Source: Paenibacillus durus (lineage in GTDB: Bacteria > Bacillota > Bacilli > Paenibacillales > Paenibacillaceae). Taken from it: a stretch of 64,000 bases of DNA. The stretch lies in the NCBI RefSeq assembly GCF_000756615.1, contig NZ_CP009288.1, positions 3,410,001 through 3,474,000 on the forward strand, written 5' to 3'. Positions 42,215-50,676 of the stretch are shown piece by piece. The notes beneath the pieces were generated by a model, which saw nothing but the letters and a program-made list of their open reading frames with translations, was not told the DNA's origin and made no database searches. Positions within the stretch are counted from its first letter, which is position 1, and each line of letters begins with the position of its first letter. The translations under genes and the position numbers were made by a program.

Positions 42215-42876
42215 TAGCGGCCCACCGTCTTTCTGATCGCTTCATACTGCTTCAGGCCGCGATTTCGCAGCTGGCAGGCCGGACACTCGCCGCAGCCGCT
42301 TCCCTTGATCCCGTTGTAGCAGGTCAGCGTATGCTCGCGGATATAGTCAAACTGGCCGAGCTCGTCGGCCATCTGCCATGTTTCTTTTTTGTCCAGCCAC
42401 ATAAGCGGGGTATGAATAACGAATTCGTAATCCATCGACAGATTAAGCGTAACATTCAGCGACTTCACGAAGACATCCCGGCAGTCCGGGTAGCCGCTGA
42501 AATCCGTCTGGCATACGCCTGTAACAATATGGTTGTACGAGAACTGCTTGGCCAGTATTGCCGAGAAAGACAGGAACAATAAATTCCGCCCGTCGACAAA
42601 TGTGCTCGGAAGCTCCCCGTCCTCTCCCGCCTTAATCTCAATATCCCCGCGGGTCAGAGCGTTCGGCGCAAGCTGGTTCAGCAAGCCCAGATCCAGAATA
42701 TGCTGCTTCACATTGAAATGGGCGGCGATTTCCTTGGCGACTTCAATTTCGGCCGCATGCCGCTGATTATAGTTAAAGGTCACGACCTGCACTTCTTCAA
42801 ACTGCTTCAATGCCCATACCAGACATGTTGTGCTGTCCTGTCCGCCGCTGAAGACGACCATCGCTTTTTTGTTCAT
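42214..42876 (-). CDS. queC: QueC, 7-cyano-7-deazaguanine (preQ0) synthase
   Basis: A 220-residue ATP-dependent synthase of preQ0 from 7-carboxy-7-deazaguanine. The PP-loop is FSGGQDSTTC and the zinc site is the C-terminal CYNGIKGSGCGECPACQLR. ATG at 42876 follows AAGGAGAG. It lies 14 bases after queF and overlaps queD. Confidence 0.94.
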   Translation of the reverse strand: MNKKAMVVFSGGQDSTTCLVWALKQFEEVQVVTFNYNQRHAAEIEVAKEIAAHFNVKQHILDLGLLNQLAPNALTRGDIEIKAGEDGELPSTFVDGRNLLFLSFSAILAKQFSYNHIVTGVCQTDFSGYPDCRDVFVKSLNVTLNLSMDYEFVIHTPLMWLDKKETWQMADELGQFDYIREHTLTCYNGIKGSGCGECPACQLRNRGLKQYEAIRKTVGR

Positions 42877-42890
42877 GCTCGAATCTCTCC

Positions 42891-43391
42891 TTATCGGTTG
42901 TCGATTGTCTCCGGGTACAAATCATGATTCAGCAGCCGGTGCTCGGCCATTGCTTCATATTTGGTTCCCGGACGGCCATAGTTGCAGTAAGGATCGATGG
43001 AAATGCCGCCGCGTGGGGTGAACTTGCCCCATACCTCGATATAGCGCGGGTCCATCAGCTTGATCAGATCGTTCATGATGATGTTGACGCAGTCTTCATG
43101 AAAATCACCGTGATTGCGGAAGCTGAACAGATACAGCTTGAGCGATTTGGACTCGACCATCTTGATCTCGGGAATATACGAAATATACAGGGTGGCAAAA
43201 TCGGGCTGGCCGGTCACTGGGCACAGGCTCGTAAATTCCGGACAGTTGAACTTTACAAAATAATCCCGGCCCGGATGCTTGTTATCGAACGTCTCCAGCA
43301 CTTCGGGCGCGTAACCGAACTTATACTGCGTCCCCTGGTTGCCCAGCAGCGTAACGTCCGGCATTTCTTCTTTCAATCTTCCTTCGGACAT
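42891..43391 (-). CDS. queF: QueF, NADPH-dependent preQ0 reductase
   Basis: A 166-residue unimodular nitrile reductase that reduces preQ0 to preQ1. The catalytic Cys57 lies in EFTSLCPVTGQPDF with Asp64, and HGDFHE supplies further active-site residues. ATG at 43391 has GAGAGGG upstream. It is the first gene of the operon, directly behind the preQ1 riboswitch. With queC, D and E the cell makes preQ1 from GTP; tgt and queA/G are not in this window. Confidence 0.93.
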   Translation of the reverse strand: MSEGRLKEEMPDVTLLGNQGTQYKFGYAPEVLETFDNKHPGRDYFVKFNCPEFTSLCPVTGQPDFATLYISYIPEIKMVESKSLKLYLFSFRNHGDFHEDCVNIIMNDLIKLMDPRYIEVWGKFTPRGGISIDPYCNYGRPGTKYEAMAEHRLLNHDLYPETIDNR

Positions 43392-43488
43392 AACAAAAAA
43401 TCCCTCTCTTTTCCTTCGGCATTCTCCGCCGGTATTCGGAAAGAAGAACGAGATTTCATCAAACCTGATCCATGTTGACTAAGAACGT

Positions 43489-43519
43489 GAAAAATGGACA
43501 TACCCATCTTCGGGCATAT
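43489..43519 (-). terminator. Terminator within the preQ1 riboswitch leader
   Basis: ATATGCCC and GGGTATGT pair on the minus strand with a 6-base loop, followed by CCATTTTTC. It lies right after the aptamer, giving transcription attenuation. Confidence 0.65.
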
Positions 43520-43524
43520 CGGAT

Positions 43525-43558
43525 CTTAGTTTTTTATAGAGGGAGTTTGCGAACCTCT
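43525..43558 (-). promoter_or_regulatory. preQ1 class I riboswitch
   Basis: The minus strand begins AGAGGTTCGCAAACTCCCTCT and continues ATAAAAAACTAAG. The hairpin AGAGG/CCTCT with an A-rich tail is the preQ1-I consensus, the smallest known aptamer. It lies upstream of queF and would switch off the queuosine operon when preQ1 is abundant. Confidence 0.9.
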
Positions 43559-43741
43559 CCTGCGAAAAACCCGCAGATTTTCTTCTTCAATTATTCTTTA
43601 TGCGTCTAGAACTATACCACAGGAAGCGCCGGTTAGACAAGACACGCAAACGGCTCACCGACGGCGGAAAGCGCCATTGATGAGCCGCATTATGTTTAGG
43701 CCGGAGAACGAGCCGCAGGAGCCTGATACTGTTCTTTCTGA
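43559..43741. other. Gene-free stretch between the que leader and copA
   Basis: It contains a GC-rich hairpin (CGGCTCA...TGAGCCG, about 43652-43688) 55 bases past copA that may be a weak terminator for copA on the minus strand, and promoter DNA for the que operon. No gene. Confidence 0.4.
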
Positions 43742-46081
43742 TTATGACCGAATTTCCTGCAAACGGCGTTTGCTTTGGAAAACTTTTAGGTGTCCCGGCT
43801 TGTAGCGTCTCAGACGCAATGAGTTAAACAGGACGGACAGGGAGCTTAAGGCCATGGCGCCGGCAGCCACCACCGGATTTAGGTAGCCTGCGGCTGCCAA
43901 AGGAATTGCCAGCAGGTTATAGATGAAGGCCCAGAACAGATTCTCCTTGATAATGGTCATGGTCTTGATCGAAAGATGGATCGCGGATGGAATAGCGAGA
44001 AGGTTGTCTTTTAGCAGCACAATGTCCCCTGTCTCGATGGCCACATCTGTTCCCGATCCAATAGCAATGCCGATATCAGCCGTTGCCATGGCAGGGGCGT
44101 CATTGATCCCGTCTCCAATCATGGCCACAACCTTCCCTTTTTGCTTCAGCCGCTCAACCTCCTGCGCCTTACTCTCCGGAAGGACCTCCGCTACCACATG
44201 CTGAATTCCCAATTGCGCGGCTATAGCTTCGGCCGTCCGGCGGTTGTCGCCTGTAAGCATATGCAGTTCAAGTCCCATTTGCTTTAGCTCGGCAACAGCC
44301 TCAAGCGCCCCTTCCCTAAGCTCATCTGCTAATCCTGCCACAGCTTCCAGCACCCGGTCGATAGCTATGAACACGGTCGTCTTCCCGCTTTGACGAAGCC
44401 GCTCCGAAGCCTGGCCGTCGAACCGCTCCAGATCCACGCCGTACCCGGCAAGGAACAGCGGCGAACCTACCAGCACCTCGGCCCCGTCTACAAAAGCGCA
44501 AACCCCTTTTCCCGGAACAGCGAAAAAGGTTGCAGGTTCGGGTATGCCCTCCGGGAACCGAGCCGCTCCGGCTTCATAGATAGCCTGACCCAAAGGATGC
44601 TCCGACCGTTTCTCCGCAGCGGCGGCCAAGAACAGGATACGGTCCTGGCTTAATGAACGGTCTGCGCCTCCCGTCGCAATAAGATCGGTCAAATGCGGTT
44701 TGCCGGATGTCAGCGTTCCGGTTTTATCAAAGACCACCGTCGTAATCTTTCCCGCCCGCTCCAACTGCTCACCGTTTTTGACGAGAATCCCGTTTTGAGC
44801 GCCTCTGCCCATGCCGGCCATAATGGCGGTAGGGGTAGCCAGCCCAAGGGCGCACGGGCAGGATACAACCAGCACCGCTACCGCGTTGATCAATGCCAGG
44901 TCCAGTAAAAATACCGTTCCCCCGTAAATCACCCAGTACCAAATCGAAAACGTTATTAATGAAGCAAGCAGGACGAAAGGGACGAAATAGGTCGCCACCT
45001 TGTCGGCTATTTTCTGAATGGGCGCTTTACTGTTCTGAGCCGCCTCCGTCATTTGTACGATTCGGGCAAGGAAGGTTTCCCCTCCCACCTTGGTTGCCCG
45101 GAATTTGAAAGTTCCATGCTGGTTGAAGGAAGAACCGATGACGGTATCGTGTTCCCCTTTTTGCACCGGAGTGCTTTCCCCTGTGAGCATGGATTCGTCC
45201 ACAAACGAGCTTCCTTCCGTCACGATGCCGTCCACCGGTATTTTCTCGCCCGGGCGAACGATGACAACATCCCCCACCTGCACTTCGGCTATAGGCAGAT
45301 CCTGTTCCTCCCCACCCCGGACAACGCGGGCCGACTTGGCCTCCAGTTCCATCAAAGCGCGAATGGCGCTGGAGGTTCTTCCCTTGGCTACCGCTTCCAG
45401 ATATTTTCCAAGGAGAATCAGGGTAATGATTACGGTGGAGGCTTCAAAGTAAATATTTTGCATCCCGGCGATCACCAGGGTCTCTTTATATAGAACCGTA
45501 TATAAGCTATAGCCGAACGCAGCGCTCGTTCCGAGCACGACCAGAATATCCATGGTAGCTTTTCTCGCTTTAAGGGAATAGAAGGCGTTCTTGTAATAAG
45601 GCCAGCCGATAATGAATTGTACGGGAGCGGCAAGCGCCAGCTGGATTTTCCAGTTATGCATCCATAGCATTTTTTGTCTGATGCTATCAAGAATTTGCGA
45701 GAACCACGTTTCCTGCTTCCCATAGATTACATCATGGCATAATCCAAGGCCTCCCAGCAGCATCGCTACAAAAAGCGGAAGGCTGAGCAGGACGGAAATC
45801 ATAAGACGAGTCCTCAGCTTGTTCATTTCCCGCTGTCTGCCGCTGCGACGGCCATTTTCTTGTTCTTTTCCTTTGACGCCTGCTGAAAAGCCCAGGGATT
45901 CGATGACACGTACAGCCTCCGATAGATCGAGGGTCTCTTCCTCATATTCAACAAGCACTTTCTCTGTCGCATAACTGACCGATACGCTGTGGACCCCCTT
46001 CAACTTGCTAAGCGCCGCTTCTATGGTCATAGAGCATAGCGTACAGGTCATTCCGTATACACGAAGGGTAGCTTCCGCCAT
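43742..46081 (-). CDS. copA: CopA, copper-exporting P1B-type ATPase
   Basis: A 779-residue pump. An N-terminal heavy-metal domain has the Cu site MTCTLCS; the transport site is CPC in VVSCPCALG; the phosphorylated Asp is in DKTGTLT; the hinge is MIGDGINDAPA. Two N-terminal membrane helices precede the standard six, giving 8. Cu(I) export is the family role. ATG at 46081 follows AAGGAGG; a longer frame to 46108 has no site. It lies 29 bases after the TauE/SafE gene and shares its leader. Confidence 0.92.
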   Translation of the reverse strand: MAEATLRVYGMTCTLCSMTIEAALSKLKGVHSVSVSYATEKVLVEYEEETLDLSEAVRVIESLGFSAGVKGKEQENGRRSGRQREMNKLRTRLMISVLLSLPLFVAMLLGGLGLCHDVIYGKQETWFSQILDSIRQKMLWMHNWKIQLALAAPVQFIIGWPYYKNAFYSLKARKATMDILVVLGTSAAFGYSLYTVLYKETLVIAGMQNIYFEASTVIITLILLGKYLEAVAKGRTSSAIRALMELEAKSARVVRGGEEQDLPIAEVQVGDVVIVRPGEKIPVDGIVTEGSSFVDESMLTGESTPVQKGEHDTVIGSSFNQHGTFKFRATKVGGETFLARIVQMTEAAQNSKAPIQKIADKVATYFVPFVLLASLITFSIWYWVIYGGTVFLLDLALINAVAVLVVSCPCALGLATPTAIMAGMGRGAQNGILVKNGEQLERAGKITTVVFDKTGTLTSGKPHLTDLIATGGADRSLSQDRILFLAAAAEKRSEHPLGQAIYEAGAARFPEGIPEPATFFAVPGKGVCAFVDGAEVLVGSPLFLAGYGVDLERFDGQASERLRQSGKTTVFIAIDRVLEAVAGLADELREGALEAVAELKQMGLELHMLTGDNRRTAEAIAAQLGIQHVVAEVLPESKAQEVERLKQKGKVVAMIGDGINDAPAMATADIGIAIGSGTDVAIETGDIVLLKDNLLAIPSAIHLSIKTMTIIKENLFWAFIYNLLAIPLAAAGYLNPVVAAGAMALSSLSVLFNSLRLRRYKPGHLKVFQSKRRLQEIRS

Positions 46082-46110
46082 CCTGACCCCTCCTTCCTTG
46101 GTATGCATTG

Positions 46111-47307
46111 CTATGGTTTGATATCCTCTACGACAATAATGCTGCTCTTGATCATGCCCATCCCGCAGGTGTAGACAAACTCGCCCTTCACATTAGGTGT
46201 AAACCGGATTGTATTGTCTCCGGCATGAAGCTTCTGCTCGATCTTGAAGCCAAGAAGGCTTACGGTATTGTTGCAGCTATTCAAATCCTCTTCATCCACA
46301 TAGAGATTCAACCTGACCGGAACTCCTTTCTGCACAACGATCTGCGGATAGCTGTCCTTTCCCGCCCGCGCTTCCACAACCTGTGTCTTGCCGTCCGGGG
46401 CCAGCTGAGCAATCACCGCATTGTCACTCCAATGATCGCTACCGTTAGCGAGGGAAATGCCGGTTAGGGCAAATCCTCTATTCAGCATGACCAGTCCCAG
46501 AACGATGACAATCAGTGCGCTTGCTTTTAGGACTCGCCCGGCGAACTTTTTGCTAAGCATTGGATGCACGGCTCCAAACAGGAAGAGCATGGGCACCGTC
46601 CCGAGGGAAAAGACCAGCATGGAAAGAGCTCCGTGAACGACGCTGCCTGTACCCAGAGCATACAGCTGCATAATCTGCAAAGGCCCGCAGGGCATGAACG
46701 CGCTCAGCAGCCCTACCGCAAACGGCCCGAGACGGGAAGCGCCGCTCTTAATAAGGTTGAACGCAAATGAGGGCATGCTCAGATTCACTCTGCGAAGCAC
46801 CTTGAACAAACCAAGCAGATTGATCCCCATAATGATCATGAACAGTCCGCCGAGCAAAGGGATAATCCCCCGCCAGACACCGGAAAATTGGAACACCTGG
46901 CCAAGCCCGCCCGCGAGTCCGCCAAAAATCGTATAGGAAATCACTCGGCCTCCGTTATAGCGGATGGAGGGGGCGTAATGCCTAAAGCGGTCCAGCCTGC
47001 CGTGCCCGCTTCCGGTACGCACGGACTGGGCGATTGCGATGCCCCCGCACATTCCTGCGCAATGAAAGGAGGTTAGAACGCCAACTGTCAAAATCATGCC
47101 GTAACTTGCGTTCATGGTTAGCTGCGGCACGTTTTTCATCATGATAAGATTCTGGAACATGCTGAACGCTTCGGGATGCAGCAGGAGCAGTATATACGCC
47201 GCTATAATCGCTGCAGCCAGCGCTATGCTCCCTGTTCTTTTGTGAATGAGACGAATTTGCTGATGCTTCACGTTGTCGTGATTGGAATCCGTCAAGTGAT
47301 GAGACAT
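46111..47307 (-). CDS. TauE/SafE-like membrane protein with C-terminal cupredoxin domain
   Basis: A 398-residue protein with about seven membrane helices in residues about 27-290 and a soluble domain of about 110 residues. SFHCAGMCGGIAIAQ in the first half and MPCGPLQIMQLYALG in the second are the paired Cys motifs of this metal-handling group (CcoI/CcoH-like neighbours). The final domain has GEFVYTCGMGM, a cupredoxin-like Cu ligand set. ATG at 47307 follows AAAGGAG. Next to CopA, it probably takes part in copper delivery or export at the membrane. Confidence 0.82.
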   Translation of the reverse strand: MSHHLTDSNHDNVKHQQIRLIHKRTGSIALAAAIIAAYILLLLHPEAFSMFQNLIMMKNVPQLTMNASYGMILTVGVLTSFHCAGMCGGIAIAQSVRTGSGHGRLDRFRHYAPSIRYNGGRVISYTIFGGLAGGLGQVFQFSGVWRGIIPLLGGLFMIIMGINLLGLFKVLRRVNLSMPSFAFNLIKSGASRLGPFAVGLLSAFMPCGPLQIMQLYALGTGSVVHGALSMLVFSLGTVPMLFLFGAVHPMLSKKFAGRVLKASALIVIVLGLVMLNRGFALTGISLANGSDHWSDNAVIAQLAPDGKTQVVEARAGKDSYPQIVVQKGVPVRLNLYVDEEDLNSCNNTVSLLGFKIEQKLHAGDNTIRFTPNVKGEFVYTCGMGMIKSSIIVVEDIKP

Positions 47308-47337
47308 CGTTTCTCCTTTCCCGTTAGCCGGATAATG

Positions 47338-47426
47338 AAAAAAGAGGCGGAAACAACCCCCGCAAGGGATTGCATCTGCCTCTGGTATTTCCAGTCAACG
47401 TTAAACCTAGTTTTTTAATAGGAATT
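47338..47426 (-). promoter_or_regulatory. Leader RNA element B with intrinsic terminator
   Basis: Minus strand: AATTCC, hairpin CCTA/TAGG, linker TTTAACG, TTGACTGG, hairpin CTGG-AAATA-CCAG, then AGAGGC entering a terminator (AGAGGC...GCCTCT, with a TGCAATCCC/GGGGGTTGT inner stem, followed by TTTTTT). The conserved positions match the element at 40703-40803. A -10 TATAGT (47446-47441) would start the RNA just upstream. Confidence 0.7.
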
Positions 47427-47511
47427 ATGTAATTAAATTTACTATACAACATATTTTTCACTACGGTATAGCTTTTCCCTTTCAATTTGTAGCAACATTA
47501 TGACATTCCGA

Positions 47512-47539
47512 TTGACAGACTGCCGCATGACGATATAAT
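47512..47539 (+). promoter_or_regulatory. arsR promoter giving a leaderless transcript
   Basis: TTGACA (47512-47517), 16-base spacer, TATAAT (47534-47539). The ATG of arsR starts at 47546, so transcription would begin at or next to the start codon. Confidence 0.75.
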
Positions 47540-47557
47540 AGTTCTATGACTATTGAA
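47538..47557. promoter_or_regulatory. ArsR operator 1, overlapping the arsR start codon
   Basis: The reverse strand reads TTCAATAGTCATAGAACTAT and closely matches operator 2 (TTCAATAGTTATTTAACTA). It covers the end of the -10 box and the first codons. Confidence 0.65.
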
Positions 47558-47839
47558 CAACTTGCCGCTTCTGACGAACAACGTGTGCGCATCTTCAAGG
47601 CTTTGGCCGATCCTACCCGTCTGCAGATCATTCGGACCCTAAAGGGCAGCCGTACTGAACTGAACTGCGGAGAGATCGGAGAACGCTGCGAAGCTTCCAA
47701 ATCGAACGCCTCATACCATTTCCGCACCCTGAGGGAGGCAGGGCTGATTCTTGTCCGAAAGGAAGCTCAGACCAAATACATACAGCTTCATTATGAGACA
47801 TTCGACACTTATTTGCCCGGATTCCTGGATTCCCTGTGA
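47546..47839 (+). CDS. ArsR/SmtB-family repressor
   Basis: A 97-residue winged-helix repressor: RVRIFKALADPTRLQIIRTL, then CGEIGERCEASKSNASYHFRTLREAGLI with the recognition helix. Its only cysteines (2) are in NCGEIGERCE, within helix 4, so a metal or thiol signal is possible but the classical ELCVCD box is absent. ATG at 47546 is 6 bases past a perfect TATAAT, and no ribosome site is present, so the mRNA is probably leaderless. It controls itself and the MFS gene at 47901. Confidence 0.82.
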   Translation: MTIEQLAASDEQRVRIFKALADPTRLQIIRTLKGSRTELNCGEIGERCEASKSNASYHFRTLREAGLILVRKEAQTKYIQLHYETFDTYLPGFLDSL

Positions 47840-47862
47840 TCCGGTTTTTTATAGCTATATTG

Positions 47863-47886
47863 TTCAATAGTTATTTAACTAATGAA
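47863..47886. promoter_or_regulatory. ArsR operator 2, before the MFS gene
   Basis: The arms TTCA-A-TAGTTA and TAACTA-A-TGAA form a 24-base dyad between arsR and the MFS pump, just upstream of AGGAGG. It repeats most of operator 1. Confidence 0.65.
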
Positions 47887-47900
47887 ATAGGAGGCTTATT

Positions 47901-49055
47901 ATGCAAAAATCAAGTTTGGCACTCTTCTTTCTGGTCATGTTCGCTATAGGCACGGATACCTTTCTGATCAGTCCCCTTCTTCCCGTCCTTAGGCATGAGT
48001 TTCATGTATCTACGGCAAGCTCGGGCTGGATGGTCAGCGCTTATGCTCTAGGCTATGCCTTATTTGCCCTGGTGGCGGGACCGATATCCGATCGGCTCAA
48101 CCGTAAGCATGTTATGGTATTCGGGATGGCCGCATTCTCTATTTCCACGGGATTATGCGCCGCTGCTGCCGGCTTCTGGAGCATGGTCCTGTTCCGTTTT
48201 CTTGCCGGTGTCAGTGCGGCCGTCATATCCCCGCAAATCTGGGCGTCCATTCCTATCCTGCTTCCCAAGGACAAAATATTGCAGGGAATGGGCATTGCCA
48301 CCGCCGGTCTCTCCATTGCCCAAATGCTGGGTCTGCCGCTTGGCAGCTTTTTCGCCGCCCGCGATTGGTCTCTTCCCTTTATCATCATCGGCTTGTTTTC
48401 TCTCCTGCTGACCTTGCTTCTCCTGTTCCTGCTGCCAGCTCTTCCGCCCCGCAGCCCATCGGGAAACCGTCTTTCTCTCCTGAAGCCATACTTCGGGCTG
48501 CTCTCTTCCCGGATTGCGGTTACCGCCTTTGCCGCCTATTTTATTTTTCAGATCGGCAATTTTGCCGCCTTCTCCTTTCTCGGCTCCTGGCTCTCCGGCG
48601 CTTTTGGAATGAATGTGGCTCAAATCGGCCAAGTCATGCTGTATCTGGGTGTCGGCAACATGCTTGGCAGCCTGTTCGGCAGCCGTCTTACTACGCGAAT
48701 TGGCCGCTCTACAACGCTGCTGCTGGGTATTGCGGTGAATAGTGTCATGTTCCCGGTGCTCTCGCTGACACACAGTCTTTCGGGCATCAAGGCGGAACTG
48801 CTTGTCATCTTCGGCATTACCGGAATTCTGTTCCCTATTATGATAAGCATCCTTCAATCTTTGACGGACACTGCACGCGGAACGGTCTCGGCCCTGACGA
48901 ACGCCCTGATGTATCTCGGAACTACAATTGGAGCTGCCGCGGCCGGGGGAATTTATCAGACTTCAGGCGTCTTTATGGCCGTTACTTTGGTAACTGCGCT
49001 CTCCTTTGTCCTCTCCGCCTTCCTCTTTCGAAAAAGTGGAGTCGCGGCATCTTAG
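47901..49055 (+). CDS. DHA1-type MFS efflux pump, ArsR-controlled
   Basis: A 384-residue protein with 12 membrane segments. The N-terminal MFAIGTDTFLISPLLPVL and motif A loop GPISDRLNRKHVM are typical of Bcr/CmlA and arabinose-efflux-like permeases. ATG at 47901 follows AGGAGG. It is cotranscribed with, or separately expressed beside, arsR. The paired operators suggest that its substrate (or a metabolite) relieves the repressor. Confidence 0.87.
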   Translation: MQKSSLALFFLVMFAIGTDTFLISPLLPVLRHEFHVSTASSGWMVSAYALGYALFALVAGPISDRLNRKHVMVFGMAAFSISTGLCAAAAGFWSMVLFRFLAGVSAAVISPQIWASIPILLPKDKILQGMGIATAGLSIAQMLGLPLGSFFAARDWSLPFIIIGLFSLLLTLLLLFLLPALPPRSPSGNRLSLLKPYFGLLSSRIAVTAFAAYFIFQIGNFAAFSFLGSWLSGAFGMNVAQIGQVMLYLGVGNMLGSLFGSRLTTRIGRSTTLLLGIAVNSVMFPVLSLTHSLSGIKAELLVIFGITGILFPIMISILQSLTDTARGTVSALTNALMYLGTTIGAAAAGGIYQTSGVFMAVTLVTALSFVLSAFLFRKSGVAAS

Positions 49056-49128
49056 ATGGATTCAATTTGTTATAGCAGGGTAAATTACTGATTAAGACTG
49101 ACAAAGCGGCAAAGGATGGGATCTTACG

Positions 49129-49464
49129 ATGGAAGAACATGTGCAAATGTTGGCCGATTGGCTTAACGGGCATACGGGCGGAACGATTGTTATCGAAAAA
49201 CAGGAGATGGAGGACCGCGACAAGGTTTATTTTAAGCTGGATCGTGTCGATTACCGGAATGCCGATGACGTCGTTGATCATTATCTGGACAACGCGCTGA
49301 TCCTGCACGGCACGGGCAGCACGATGAACGCGGACGGCGACCTCGTCCCCCTGCCGCTACAGAGCTTCGAGATCGCTGTCACCGGCCTTGCCTTCGCTTC
49401 TGCGGATGAGAAAAGAGTACAAGCACAAACGGAACGGGCCAAATATACGTTTACGCTCGAGTAA
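49129..49464 (+). CDS. Small soluble protein of unknown function
   Basis: A 111-residue acidic protein: MLADWLNGHTGGTIVIEKQEME, ending with a beta-rich LPLQSFEIAVTGLAFA and KYTFTLE. No cysteine or membrane segment. ATG at 49129 follows AAAGGATGG. A strong terminator follows. Not recognised; the beta-strand pattern suggests a small barrel or sandwich. Confidence 0.65.
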   Translation: MEEHVQMLADWLNGHTGGTIVIEKQEMEDRDKVYFKLDRVDYRNADDVVDHYLDNALILHGTGSTMNADGDLVPLPLQSFEIAVTGLAFASADEKRVQAQTERAKYTFTLE

Positions 49465-49474
49465 GAACAAGCCA

Positions 49475-49511
49475 AAAAGCTGCGGGGAGCACTTCCCCGC
49501 AGCTTTTTTGA
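49475..49511 (+). terminator. Terminator after the 111-residue protein gene
   Basis: AAAAGCTGCGGGG and CCCCGCAGCTTTTTT form a perfect stem with T-run. Confidence 0.88.
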
Positions 49512-49587
49512 AAATAAAAATGTGAATAAGTTTACTATGTCCTGCTGCGCCTACCCGCCCGCCGCTGGCGTCGGGTAATGCATCCCT

Positions 49588-50502
49588 TTAAAGCTCTTCC
49601 CCGATGATCTTGACTTCCGTTTCGAGTTCAATGCCGAATTTATCCTTAACTGTCTCTCTTACATGCTGAATCAGACCGATATAATCGCTTGCCGTAGCGT
49701 TATCCGCATTAATGATGAATCCCGCATGCTTTTTCGATACTTCAGCTCCACCGATTCTTGTTCCCTGAAGTCCGCTTTCCTGAATCAATTGGCCTGCATA
49801 CCGTCCCGGAGGACGTTTAAAGACACTGCCGCAAGAAGGGTATTCCAATGGCTGCTTGGATTCCCGCATTTCGGTCAGCTTATCCATCGAAGCCTTGATT
49901 TCATCGTAGTTTCCGGGCTTTAAGGCGAACCGGGCTTCCAAAATGAGATAATCTCCGCTTGAGAACACGCTGCTGCGGTACCCCCATTTCAGCTCATCGC
50001 CTTCAAGCACAGCCATCGCCCCGCTCTTGTCAACGACAAGCGCGCTCTGCAGCACATCCGCCACTTCCCCGCCGTATGCGCCGGCATTCATATAGAGTGC
50101 GCCCCCGACCGTGCCGGGGATGCCGCAGGCAAATTCCAGACCTGCCAGCTTGTGCTCCAAGGCGAAACGGGAGGTCTCAATAAACTGCGCTCCGCACTGG
50201 GCGATGATCACATCATGCTCCACGCTGATCCCGCTTAATCCGGACGTGTGCAGGACGATCCCGCGAACCCCTCCGTCTCTGATAATCACGTTCGATCCAT
50301 TTCCTAATATGGTAAGCGTAATGCCTTGTTCGGCAGCATATGTAACGATCGCTTGAATTTCTTCGTAAGTCGAGGGTGATGCCAGAATGTCGGCCCTGCC
50401 GCCCATTTGAGTGAAGACATGCGGTTTGAGCGATTCATGGCTTTTAACTATTCCAGTCGGAACAAGCCTCTCCAGTTCTTCTTGAATTTTCCCGATATCC
50501 AT
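49588..50502 (-). CDS. murB: MurB, UDP-N-acetylenolpyruvoylglucosamine reductase
   Basis: A 304-residue FAD enzyme that reduces UDP-GlcNAc-enolpyruvate to UDP-MurNAc in peptidoglycan synthesis. MGGRADILASPSTYEE, GNGSNVIIRDGG and GTVGGALYMNAGAYGGEV bind FAD, and the catalytic Ser is in SCGSVFKRPPG (type II MurB). ATG at 50502 has a weak site. It is a single gene here and not in the dcw cluster. Confidence 0.93.
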   Translation of the reverse strand: MDIGKIQEELERLVPTGIVKSHESLKPHVFTQMGGRADILASPSTYEEIQAIVTYAAEQGITLTILGNGSNVIIRDGGVRGIVLHTSGLSGISVEHDVIIAQCGAQFIETSRFALEHKLAGLEFACGIPGTVGGALYMNAGAYGGEVADVLQSALVVDKSGAMAVLEGDELKWGYRSSVFSSGDYLILEARFALKPGNYDEIKASMDKLTEMRESKQPLEYPSCGSVFKRPPGRYAGQLIQESGLQGTRIGGAEVSKKHAGFIINADNATASDYIGLIQHVRETVKDKFGIELETEVKIIGEEL

Positions 50503-50676
50503 GGGTCTGCTCCTTTATCTGTTTTGCATATGTCAGGCATCCCCAACTTTAACAACGAACAGGCTCCCTTGTCAATGATAAGGAGCCCTATAGATCGTTA
50601 TTAAGTTTGCGGGACGGAGAGGTTCCTGGCAGATCAGGCCTCTGCTCCCGCAGCGCCAGGCTTTACTTTCGCCTTT

